Below, in pieces: positions 29,537-39,663 of a DNA stretch of 64,000 nucleotides. The notes under the pieces are model-generated. The model did no database searches, was not told the DNA's origin, and saw only the letters and a program-made list of their open reading frames with translations. Made by a program: the position numbers and the translations under genes. The DNA is taken from the NCBI GenBank assembly GCA_032622095.1, contig CP136068.1, forward strand, positions 157,071,151 through 157,135,150. Direction: 5' to 3'. Position 1 is the stretch's first letter. Each line of letters starts with the position of its first letter. This DNA is from Siphonodentalium dalli. Taxonomy: Eukaryota; Mollusca; Scaphopoda; Gadilida; Siphonodentaliidae.

Positions 29537-30846
29537 ATAAACCTTTCATGACGGGAGCTGCGCTGGTGCAGCTTTAATGATCCTGTGCCAGAGCATTCTC
29601 TTAAATATGCAAGTCTCTCACAGGAAGACTTGCATATGTAATAGAATGCATTGGCTTACAAGGTCAAAGTAGGGTCCTGCGAATATTCGATAATCGATTC
29701 GAGATTCGATTCGAAAGTCAAATTCGATTCGAATTCGAGTCGAAATGTCCAACTCGAAATTTCGAATATACACTGACGAAAAGGTAGGCTGTTTACGAAC
29801 AAGTAAACACGTCGATCTTAGCTGTTTCTGTGCCATTTAGATCCCGAAAATTATGAAGATATGCACCTTATAATTCTTATTGTACATCGCGAATGTTCGC
29901 ATGATATTACATTTAAGTATACCCAGTAATTAGCCACAAAAGGACGACTAAATACGTCTGAATTCTAGCATCGAACATAGTAGTCAAAAGCTCGGAGATT
30001 GACCAGACGACGCGCATAAATTATAATAGGTATGAGACTGAGAAACCGTTAGCGTTATCTGCTGAATATCCATCTCAGATTCCGATTTATGTAATAATTA
30101 TCGCTGAGAATGTAAACAACACGTGTTTCTATCGTCGAAAAGTGCATGTGGGCGGTGTTTTCTTTTGAAGTTGACTTTCAGTTTTGGAGCATTTTTTGAC
30201 ACTGTCTTGTCTAACTTATGCCGTTATGTAAGTTATGTCTGCGAATTTCATTTTACCCCTGTCTTGTTTTACGACTGCCGATTTGCAATTTTGCATGTAC
30301 ATGCATACTCTACAAATTTCGCGTGATATCAGTTCCGATAATCCGTTCAGTGATTATATATTAATCGTCGTGACGGCCGCATGGACGTTTTGATCTGTTT
30401 TTATTTCTCTCGCCAATTATCAATTGAAGTCAATACTATCGCGAAAGACGGTTGATCGCCACATATTAAATTAAGTTATGATGGAACTTCATTAGAACGT
30501 GTCACAAATCAAATCGTCTAATCGTTGACAAAACTTTCCTAATTGAGAATGCAACACACAGTTATGACTCGATTCGATATTCGATTCGATCAAAATCTCC
30601 AATTCGCAGGATCCTAGGTCAAAGTATTGTTAGGCCAATGCACTCTTATATATGTGAGGCTCCCTATGGGAGATTCACATATATAAGGGAATGCATTGGC
30701 TTACAAGGTCAAAGTAAGTATTGTTAGGCCAATGCATTCTCTTATATATGCAAGGTTCCCTATGGGAGATTCGTATATATAAGGGAATACATTGACACAG
30801 GTTGTTCGCCAAACAAATCAGGAAACTCCAATCATGGAAGTGTTAA
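29537..30846. mobile_element. F3 TTAA element interrupted by a hAT element
   Basis: Left end TAAACCTTTCATGACGGGAG, right end ctccaatcatggaagtgTTAA. It has three hairpin modules rather than two, and the family linker ttacaaggtcaaagta occurs twice. The hAT insertion at 29670-30616 splits the first linker. Confidence 0.8.
29670..30616. mobile_element. hAT-type element nested in F3
   Basis: Starts TAGGGTCCTGCGAATATTCG and ends cgaattcgcaggatccta in inverted form (TIR TAGG(G/A)TCCTGCGAA). It is flanked by GGTCAAAG at 29662-29669 and 30617-30624, an exact 8-bp target duplication. Both ends are rich in attcgattcga repeats. There is no transposase (longest frame 72 codons). Confidence 0.9.
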
Positions 30847-32088
30847 AGAGACTATCATATTGATATTTGAAGAAAATCGAGATCTAATGCAAATGATAAT
30901 TTTCTGGGACTATTTCAACCAATTTTCCTTTATTTCCACAATCAAGGGAGATGAGACGAATATCCGTTTCAGGTTTGATGGGAGGTTGGATCAGGTTTGA
31001 TGGGAGGTTGGATCAGGTTTGATGGGAGGTTGGATAGAGTTTAGTGTCTTATCAGTTGCTAAGCCATATGACGACATCAGTTTTATTGATGTAGTAAAAG
31101 AATGCACATATGGTTAAACATGGTCGATCTCTTCCGGCCATGTTCCAGCTCGCAATTACAACATATTTTTTTATAAATCCCGAGTTCACAAATACAAATA
31201 GCTATTCTGTGAACAAAATTCAGATAAAATGGAAAAATATATGTCTATAAAGGCATATTAAAGATATGGGCGGCCTTCCTGGTGGGTATAGCTGTTAAAA
31301 TAGTCACATCTGCTAAAACGGCCATATTATTTTAATCGACCCATTCTACCCGCGGTCAGTTAAAAATCCAGCTGATCCACGTTACCAGTACTTCATGATT
31401 GGGAAATGATCAGACAGAAAACGTGTACATAATAGTTCTTGCAAAAAGATGAATACTTTTCAATCCAGTTAGTAATTTCGCCTAACCTATATATGGTAAT
31501 ACATACCAAATAAGGAATTTACTATGATACTATTGTGAGTTGTAAGTTGTAGACGCTCCAAATTAGGGGTTTTACAACCGAAAAATAATGTGCGTGAATC
31601 TAAATAAGGAAATGATGCAATATCGTGACTCTGCTTATAAACAATTCACTGCGCTTATTACGAGAAACTAAACAACACTCGACCTGCATTTTCTCAGACA
31701 CAAAGCGTGTTTTGTGAATAATATCTCATTCATATCATCATTATGCTATACTATTAGTATATTCTTGAGGAAATTATCATAATTTCATAAATGTTATTTC
31801 TAAATTATAACCTACAACGAAGGCCGCTCATCCTTTTAAAAGCCCATTTAGTTTTCGATTCACGGATTATTTTGCATCAGGATATTATCTATGACATAAA
31901 ATATAATTGATCACCATTTGGACTGTCTGTGTCTCAGAAGGTGCCCATAGAGTAATAGAAAATAGCTGAAATCATAGAAACATTTCCCCCAGACAAACAA
32001 ACAGATAACACAAACGCAGAATGATTCATATTCATAGGAGAGAAATGTTCAGATAATAAATTTAACATCTGAATGATAGATAATTTGG
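30847..32088. other. Intergenic; short tandem repeat, otherwise nothing recognised
   Basis: 30971-31040 holds aggtttgatgggaggttgga then tc, repeated about three times. 31835-31860 resembles the left end of the hairpin element at 36134. The rest is A/T-rich without gene signals. Confidence 0.5.
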
Positions 32089-32305
32089 TTAACCCTTTCA
32101 GTGCCAAGTCCGATTTTTGTATCAACCCATATTTCCTTGATCATTTTTCAAATTTATTGATTATTATATAATGTTATACATTGATGGAAAGAGCTCTAAG
32201 AGCTCTTTCCATCAATGTATCACATTATTATAATCAATAAATTTGAAAAATGATCAAGGAAATATGGGTTGATACAAAAATCGGACTTGGCACTGAAAGG
32301 GTTAA
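32089..32305. mobile_element. F2 termini around a fully palindromic core
   Basis: TTAACCCTTTCAGTGCCAAG to CTTGGCACTGAAAGGGTTAA. The whole 217 bp is a near-perfect palindrome centred on agagctctaagagctct, with arms of about 105 bp. The usual F2 hairpin is absent. Confidence 0.88.
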
Positions 32306-32619
32306 ATCTTATTTCCGTATTACACACTTATTATATAAACATTTCCTGGGGACCTACATTTATCACATAATTATCCCCTAAATCAGGCCTCATATATTTT
32401 AGTAAGACACACGTGTATTATCAGCATGCGCAGTGATATAAGAGCTTAGTGCAATGATATTGATGTGAATGTCAGAACTTTATTATTACGTTAATTAGAA
32501 TATAATTATGATATTCAATTTACTTCCTCTTTGGTTGTGATAAGGAAATCAATTGAATTTTAACCCAAGCCGTTTCGAGATAGTTTTTCCTTGCTAAAAT
32601 GTGATTATGTGATAAAATG

Positions 32620-32764
32620 GATCTCAAATTCATTGCAATTCTATACGAAATTTATTAACCAGCTCCACTAAATTTGATTCCGGCCTCGTTCAAGCTCAGC
32701 TTGAATCATATTTAGTGTGCACTCAGTTAATAAATTTTGAATAGAATTGCGACTCATTAGAGGT
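32620..32764. repeat. Hairpin
   Basis: Left arm caattctatacgaaatttat then taac, right arm gttaataaattttgaatag then aattg, with an inner palindrome ttcaagctcagcttgaa. About 145 bp. Confidence 0.7.
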
Positions 32765-32796
32765 CCTCTATGTATGAGTATTTAGTAAAGAAAGGT

Positions 32797-33269
32797 TTAA
32801 AGGTACTCAATCCGATTAGACGCTCCTCAATTACTATTTCTTTGGGGGTAAAAATATTTGATTCGAGTCAAGGAACCCACCCATCAAAGCTCAGAGTGAT
32901 TAGATATAGATTTTTGAAATATATTAATTTTCGGAGATGTGGGCCACAAGTTGGCAGAACCACGTGCTCAAAACGGACAAATTGCGGGTGTAAGATGGAT
33001 AACTCTAAAATCAAGTGGTTATTATTGTTAACAGTACCCACTTGATTTTAGAGTTATCCATCTTACACCCACAGTTTGTCCCTTTTGAGCACGTGGTTCT
33101 GTCAACTTGTGGCCCACATCCTCGAAAAATTAATAGATTTCAAAAATCGATATCTAATCACTCTGAGCTTTGATGGGTGGGTTCCTCGACTCGAATCAAA
33201 TATTTTCTACCCCCAAAGCCAAAGAAATAGTAATTTAGGAGCGTCTAATCGGACTGAGTACCTTTAATA
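32797..33269. mobile_element. F6 fold-back element, near-complete inverted repeat
   Basis: ttaaaggtactcaatccgat to gactgagtacctttaa. The two ~225-bp arms are inverted copies throughout (both contain acccacccatcaaagctcag or its complement), meeting near 33030 at a short tattattgttaaca loop. The 91- and 63-codon open frames are arm translations. Confidence 0.85.
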
Positions 33270-33322
33270 TTAGAGGTTTATAATTAGACTTGATGGCATC
33301 ATATCATTACTTTATGAGGAGA

Positions 33323-33631
33323 TTAACCCTTCCGGAACTGGAGCTTCCTCAAATATTGAGAAAACCCAGTGCCAATACATTCTCTTATACAGTAATGCTC
33401 TAATTAATCGACTTCTTAACCACAGCAGAATTAATGGTAACTTTTCAGGATTAAGTCGGAAATATGGCTTGTTGCCATTCATCGGAAAGCTCTCACCGAG
33501 ATGTGAGTCTAACAATATTTACCTTGACCTTATAAGCCTGTGCATTCTCTTATATATGCATGTATAAGATAATTTACTGTCACATGATCTTTAATACTGC
33601 AACAGCGCAGTTCCCGTCATAAAAGGGTTAA
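33323..33631. mobile_element. F3 TTAA element interrupted by half an F4 element
   Basis: TTAACCCTTCCGGAACTGGA to cgtcataaaagggTTAA. At 33388-33500 one arm of F4 (cagtaatgctctaattaatc to cggaaagctctcac) replaces the end of the first hairpin. The second hairpin is eroded. Confidence 0.75.
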
Positions 33632-34610
33632 TTGATTATTGAGATTAATATGAATCATACGTGACATGTAGTTGAGCATCCACACATACTGTGTCTCAAA
33701 TTTGCCTTTTATCGGCGACATAATACTAAGAATAATTTATGTAACAGACGACATGACAACTTGATAAGACGTGTCGTGGATTGTGCAATGTTGTCTGTTT
33801 TCTGGGCAATTTCTGGCCCACAAATCCAAAATGATGCCAGAAACCGTGTCATGACGTCTTCATTTTTCGTTTTCACCAACGAAATTGGTCTAAATGAAAT
33901 TAATAGGCCTAAATCACATGGGAATTTTTCGTAAGTTGTACTTTCATTGCGATGCTCCATTCCCGATTTCGCATTTTGGCAATCTCCACATTGTTACTAA
34001 CCGGAAGTCACATGACAATTTCGCCAAAATATATATCCGCGATCTTTGAAAAACCACTGATGGATATAGAAAAAAATATATGACATCATTCACCTGCGCC
34101 TAAGGTATAAACAACCACACGTGCCCGCGGTGCGCAGGTGGTTACTATCATTGCAGGTACATGTATTCAGATGATTAAGTGCAGATTACTGAATGATCAT
34201 TTCCTTTGGCCATTTTTCAAACAAAATGGTCATTGGCCAATGACAGCGTGATCCAGCACAGATATTGTCATGGTTTCTTTCAATGGAATAGATTGGTACT
34301 ATTCAGTGATGAAAAATTACTTATATAATAAGGATATGTTACCAAGCTCCCAATAAATAACTCTGTATTGTTTTGGTATTGTAGAGCATTTTTAAATTGA
34401 GAGCTGTGTAAAAATAAATTTACATAATTCTGTTCCATCAATGCATTAATATGAATGTTAATTTACAATAATTTCATAACTAAAATTCAAAAATAAACAA
34501 CGTGATCTGATGAAAAACATTTGATAAATTTAATTTAATTGATGAACATTAGTTTAAAATATACTCTCAGATTGAAAACAAAAAGAATTAGAATAGACTA
34601 ACAGATGGAA
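33632..34610. other. Intergenic, nothing recognised
   Basis: No terminal repeats or conserved frames. An 83-codon minus-strand frame at 33709-33960 has no recognisable features. Confidence 0.4.
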
Positions 34611-34624
34611 ATATCTCGATCAAC

Positions 34625-34805
34625 AGCAAAATTGAGACTGACGAATATTCGATGGGATGAATAATTATAACTAATGAATATTCATAATGAGGAAATAAAG
34701 TATTGACAATTCATTATAGAAAATTGGAAATAATGAATATTTCATAATGAAAATTGGAAATAATGAACATTTCATGATGGAGAATTAAGATTAATGAATA
34801 ATACC
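34625..34805. repeat. Degenerate ~40-bp tandem repeat
   Basis: gaatatttcataatgaaaat then tggaaataat is repeated about four times with variation. Confidence 0.65.
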
Positions 34806-34837
34806 CAACTGGGCAAGCTGACAATTAGTCAGAATTT

Positions 34838-35114
34838 AGTGTGCCTGTCATTTGCAGAATGAGGTCCCTAGAGGGTGAATTTAGTGACACTATCCTGCAT
34901 AGACACATTGCATTGAGGTTCCCAATGGGTGTACATCACAATATTCACCATTTGGGAACTTCAATCTGAGTCTATGTCTCCCATAGCAGATGAGGCCATC
35001 CAGAATGAGGTCCCCAGAGGGTGAAGTTGGTGATGCTAGCCCGCTATGCAGGATAACGTCACTAAATACTCGCTCTGGGAACCTCATTCTGCAAATAACA
35101 GGGATGCTATAAAT
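34838..35114. mobile_element. F5 element, long form, rearranged
   Basis: ttagtgtgcctgtcatttgc to ctgcaaataacagggatgct. It contains gttcccaatgggtgtacatc and the terminal gggtgaa...palindrome on the right only; the left palindrome is truncated. Confidence 0.75.
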
Positions 35115-36133
35115 CAGACTTGTTGTGGCGCAATGTTACAACAAGCGCAGTTATAAATAAAAATTTATTCTACAAAGAATGAAGGAATCAAATTAGCCTC
35201 GACTACAATTTCATTGTCAAACAGTAACATGGGGTTCTGCCAGACCCGTTACCCTCAAAAAATATTTTCCGGGAGATTACTCACGATTTTCCGTGAGATT
35301 GGGGTCATCGTCCGGGAGATTTTAAATAATTGGATTCCTTTTGCATTTTTTTTAATTTCAATAAAGAAAAAAATTAAACAAAATTTCTTATTTAATATTA
35401 GTTATATAACGTGAGGTTGCTCATCTCATTCATCCTTTGTTTGTTAAAACATGTGGGTGACCAACCATTTATTGTCAGACTAATTACCCGTGGCACATTG
35501 GCAGCTACTCCAAGCTATCACGTTATAATTGCGTAACAGCAGTGTCTGCACCGGACGCTAAACAATCGCACCCAGGTATTCTCGCTTACCGCGTTATAGT
35601 ACAACGAAAACGAAAGTAACTATTAATTATTTTTTTGTTTGAGAAGATTGTTTCAAACCGTGAGATTAAGAGGTGTCGCTGTGATACCGTGAGATGCATG
35701 CTGATTATTGCTGGAAGCGGGAGTCTCACAGCGAATCCGTGACAAGTAACAGGTCTGGGTTCTGCCTTCAAACTATTCACAAAACCCGCGACTTCAGTGT
35801 AACGTGTACCAATTAAAATCAAAATAGACAGTGATTGTGATGGTATTAAAATTCTTACCGTTTATAATCAGTATACCAAAATACCCTCCCACACTTCAAG
35901 AAGTTCTATTTTTTAACAAATAAAAGCTATAATTTTATGTCATCTAAAATAATGAACATGAGGAGATATGATTGAAAAGACATCTGGCATTAAAGGCGTG
36001 ATTAAGGTTGAAGGGGTTGTTTATCACCACATTCTCGAGCTTTGGGTACCCAGCTTAACCTTTGTGGTTTTATGTTATATATATTATCAACAATCATAAT
36101 GTGATATCGCAATTATAAACACAAATATAAATT
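35115..36133. other. Intergenic, nothing recognised
   Basis: A 78-codon minus frame (35586-35822) and a 66-codon plus frame (35214-35414) have no recognisable domain. Confidence 0.4.
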
Positions 36134-36538
36134 TTAAAGGCCCACTTAATTTTCGAACCTCCAGATCGCATATATAAAATATATGCCATATTATATACTA
36201 TTTGAAAGAGGAAGCTCCAAAACATTGTATTATCAACTTATCTAGTGTAATAAACTGAGAACATGTTGTTTTTGTGCTTAAGTTTGATCTAGATTGTAGT
36301 AGTAAAAAGTGTATTATTTTCAACGGAGGGGGATAACTCTATATCTTAAAGATAGAGTTGTTCCCCTTCCATTGAAAATACATAGTTTTAATTCTTTTGC
36401 ATTCTGGGAGCCATAACAGGGGAATCTTTCTGTGATTTCAGCTGTTTTCTATTTCTCTAATAGATTGTTATTAAAACCATATATCAAGTCACTATACAAA
36501 AAATAATTGGTGACTCGAAAATTAAGTTGGCCTTTAAT
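36134..36538. mobile_element. Fold-back element
   Basis: Ends ttaaaggcccacttaatttt then cga and tcgaaaattaagttggcctt then taa are inverted. The centre (36312-36386) is a second hairpin, gggggataactctatatctt against its complement. Possible TTAA/TAAA target. Confidence 0.75.
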
Positions 36539-36656
36539 GATGGGTTTATATGGATACCCATGTGCCATCTGATTGCATGAAATATTCCTGTGAGCTCAAA
36601 ACAAGGCAAGTGTCAAACTGGGTACCAAAAAACAACTTTTCCTACCAAGCCTAGAT

Positions 36657-36884
36657 TTAACCTTTTCATGATGGGTGCTGCGCTGGTGCAGCATTAAAGA
36701 CCCTGCGGCAGTGCATTCTCTTATATAAGAGATTGCAATGTCTTAAACACTCAAAGTAAATATTGTTAGGCCAATGTATTCTCTTATATATGCGAGGCTT
36801 CCTATGGTAGACTCACATATATAAGAGAATGCATTGGCAGTGTTTTCCCAAAATTTCAGGAAGCTCCAGTCTTGAAAGTGTTAA
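36657..36884. mobile_element. F3 TTAA element, first hairpin truncated
   Basis: TTAACCTTTTCATGATGGGT to ccagtcttgaaagtgTTAA. The first hairpin is reduced to one arm and the second is intact. Confidence 0.8.
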
Positions 36885-37407
36885 TTTTTAGGGATCGTCC
36901 AACACATGTCCAGTACTAACAAGAGGATGTCTGACATTTTCAATAGTGTGTCTGATTTTAGTAACTATGTGAAGAAACTTTCCATTTCTATCGACAGTAT
37001 ATGATAAAAAAATTCTATATATTATTTTATGTTCATTTTTGTTACTCGAAAGTACAGAAATGATGCATTTTTTTAGTACAATATCTCTACATCAGCATTT
37101 TTATAGGTATATCAGGAGGTGTCCGAAACAAATGTCATACACGTATGATACTTGTTTACCCGTGTCCATTTTTGAGTTCCACCCAGCCCTTGACCCAATT
37201 TTTTGTTCAGTTTATCAAATTGTTTTACCGACCATTTTTCAACACCCATCCCCTGACTGTACGACAATTTTGATGATAAAATTACATTATCGCTAAGTTT
37301 TAAGGCCAAAAAAGATGATAAGTATGGATGATTTTTTTTTTTGAAGCTGCTAAATAATAATAACCCATCCACCCCCTCATACATACCAAGAATTTTTGCA
37401 TCTGACA

Positions 37408-37671
37408 ATGTCCGATGACTGGAGTTTTCTGAATCTTTGCAAAAACCCTGTGCCAATGTAATATCTTATAAATTTGAGTCTCCCATAGGGAGCCTCACAT
37501 ATATAAGATAATACATTGGCCTAACAATACATGTATACCTTGACCTTGTAAGCCAGTGCATTTTCTTATATATGCGAGGCTCCCTATGGGAGACTCACAG
37601 ATATAAGAGAATGCACTGGCACAGGAACTTTAATGCTGCACCACTGCAGCTCCCATCATGAAATGGTTGAA
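37408..37671. mobile_element. F3 element, degenerate ends
   Basis: gtccgatgactggagttttc to cagctcccatcatgaaatgg then TTGA. Two hairpins with ttgaccttgtaagccagtgc between them. Both TTAA targets have mutated. Confidence 0.7.
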
Positions 37672-37783
37672 TCCAGTTATGTTTCTTACAGCTAGGTACC
37701 CAAAATACCAAATGTGGTGTCACTAACCACTTCAGCGTAATTAAGCCTGGTGTGTTGACTGAGGAATGCTATAGAAATGAAAA

Positions 37784-38486
37784 AGGGCCCTGCAAATTAC
37801 ACCATCTTATTCCATATAAATAATCTACCATTGAAACATAAAGACAATATCACTGTATTGTTTTTTGAAGATGGTCTATCTCTTCCTATAACAAGTTATA
37901 AAATAATAAATCTGAATCGAAGACCCACCTGGAAACGCTTCTATCAATTAACATCGATTTTATTTCAAATTTTCTGGTATAATAGACATACAATCAATTT
38001 GCAATTGGGACATTTTATGAAACTTTTGAAGCATAACAAGCTGGAGAACTCTATCTCGATCAAATTGCCTGAAAGTTTCAACACGGTCTGTTCTAAAAAT
38101 AGTAATGAAAAAATGTCCCAACTGGTTATCGCATTTTATAAGAAAATATCGTTATACGATCAATGTTAATCGACAGAAGCATTTTGGGACAGGTGTATTC
38201 GACTCATATATATTATTTTATACCCCGGAAGCTAAAACGTATTTAGGAAGAGATTGTCCATCTTTAAATAATCTTCCATTGTATTGGTTCACAAGACAAG
38301 ATTATGACTATTGTTTTTAAGCACATTTTTCTGTATTTGATGTTGATGGATAATGCTCATATTTCGCAGGATTGAAGGTTTTTACATTTTGAGACAATAA
38401 TCTAAAGATAATTAAATGTCAAAACATTGTGGACAATTTGATGGGGATTAAGAAACAATTCTAAATTTTGCAGGACCCTAACATGT
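37784..38486. mobile_element. Probable old hAT-type remnant
   Basis: Left end agggccctgcaaatt and right end aattttgcaggaccct are inverted and resemble the hAT TIR at 29670. No 8-bp target duplication could be found, so it is old or internally deleted. It encloses open frames of 130 and 71 codons (37777-38320, +) that I do not recognise; they may be decayed coding sequence or chance in A/T-rich DNA. Confidence 0.5.
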
Positions 38487-38509
38487 ACGATTGTTTCAAA
38501 AACATCCAA

Positions 38510-38675
38510 ACTTCCATATAAGGTCAATAATGCATGCATGTCGCATGACTGCCTCATATAGGTCATTTTCTCTTCAATATATGGTCATGAATTCATGCAT
38601 TATGCCTCATATGGGTCATTTGCTCTTCAATATATGGTCATGAATTCATGCATGACTGCCTCATACTCTACATTT
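38510..38675. repeat. ~55-bp tandem repeat, three copies
   Basis: tatggtcatgaattcatgca then tgactgcctcatataggtca, with cattttctcttcaata linkers. Confidence 0.85.
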
Positions 38676-38952
38676 ACTGAATTCATATAAATCGATACAA
38701 ATACAAAACTATCTAAATTATGAGGACAATGTTTTTTCTGGAAAAAATGTGTTCCGAAATGTTGCATCTTGACTTCATATGACTTTGTTCGTAAATTCTA
38801 GAATGATGCAACGTAACCATGGGATATGTTGCGCGGCTCTATGACCAATCACAGCTGCTGTTTCTTATTGGAGGCGGAGCATAAAAAAATGTCATGGTAA
38901 GGCATCAGTTGATATTTCCAGATTTAATTTTGTTATTTTTTTTCAGTTTCCT

Positions 38953-39388
38953 TTAACCCTTTACCCAACAAAACGCCCAGAAAAATAGCCCAAATGAAGC
39001 TGCAACAGCCTAAATTATCTTGGGTCTGTCTCAATAGAACCATACAAATATGGATATCATTGGAACTGGCTCATTGACCACATTGTGATAGTTACAGTTA
39101 TGCCCTGTGCCAATGCATTCTCTCATATATAAGAGAATGCATTGGCCTAAAAAAATTCATTTTTTAACACTTTTTACCATTTTTCTTACATTCTTTAACA
39201 ATTTTATAATTTTTTCTTACATTTTTTAACAATTTCTATAATATTTTTGTACATTCTTTGACAATTTTATCATTTTTAATATGTGTTAAGCCAATGCATT
39301 CTCTTATATATGCAAGGCGACCTATGGTCGACTCGCATATATAAGAGAATGCATTGGCACAGGGCCGTTTTGTTGGGTAAAGGGTTAA
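38953..39388. mobile_element. F1 TTAA element, first hairpin deleted, spacer expanded
   Basis: TTAACCCTTTACCCAACA to TGTTGGGTAAAGGGTTAA. The first hairpin is reduced to ctctcatatataagagaatg, the A/T spacer is tandemly expanded (ttcttacattctttaacaat units), and the second hairpin is intact. It lies 138 bp past the GALNT stop, probably in or next to its 3' UTR. Confidence 0.88.
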
Positions 39389-39525
39389 AATTAAGACCCC
39401 ACGATGAAATTAAGAGTCTGAATGGTGTGTATTTGTATCGATTGACTTCATGTAATAGGGTAATGAAAGACCAGAATAGTCCAAGACACATCATTCTTCC
39501 GTCACAAGACACACCATCTCTTCTA

Positions 39526-39663
39526 TCACCTATGTTTCTCGTCTTTCCGTTTAAACAGCCAGATTTGTCTCTCCGTTCCAATACATTTCTTCATCGTTAG
39601 AGCCTTCCCGTCATATGCTACCTCCATGCATTTACCAGTGTTCACATGGGATATTGTGTTATC
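39526..39663 (-). CDS. GALNT: GALNT terminal exon, lectin gamma repeat
   Basis: 138 bp, 45 codons plus TGA. The acceptor is atcttgcag class (ttcttgcag). It encodes [20 protein letters not shown] then [25 protein letters not shown]. It has K-C-M-E in place of C-L-D and Q-I-W as the Q-x-W motif, as expected for the last trefoil repeat. The phase-0 join to the beta exon and the family-typical ending support it. The 3' UTR would run toward the F1 element at 39388. Confidence 0.92.
   Translation of the reverse strand, partial: DNTISHVNTGKCMEVAYDGKALTMKKCIGTERQIWLFKRKDEKHR

Noticed and set aside
37112-37456. 114-codon minus-strand frame
   Set aside because: Overlaps the degenerate F3 element at its start and low-complexity sequence; no recognisable family.
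39276-39600. Open frames of ~100 codons on both strands
   Set aside because: One strand is the GALNT terminal exon in the wrong frame and the other is F1 hairpin translation.
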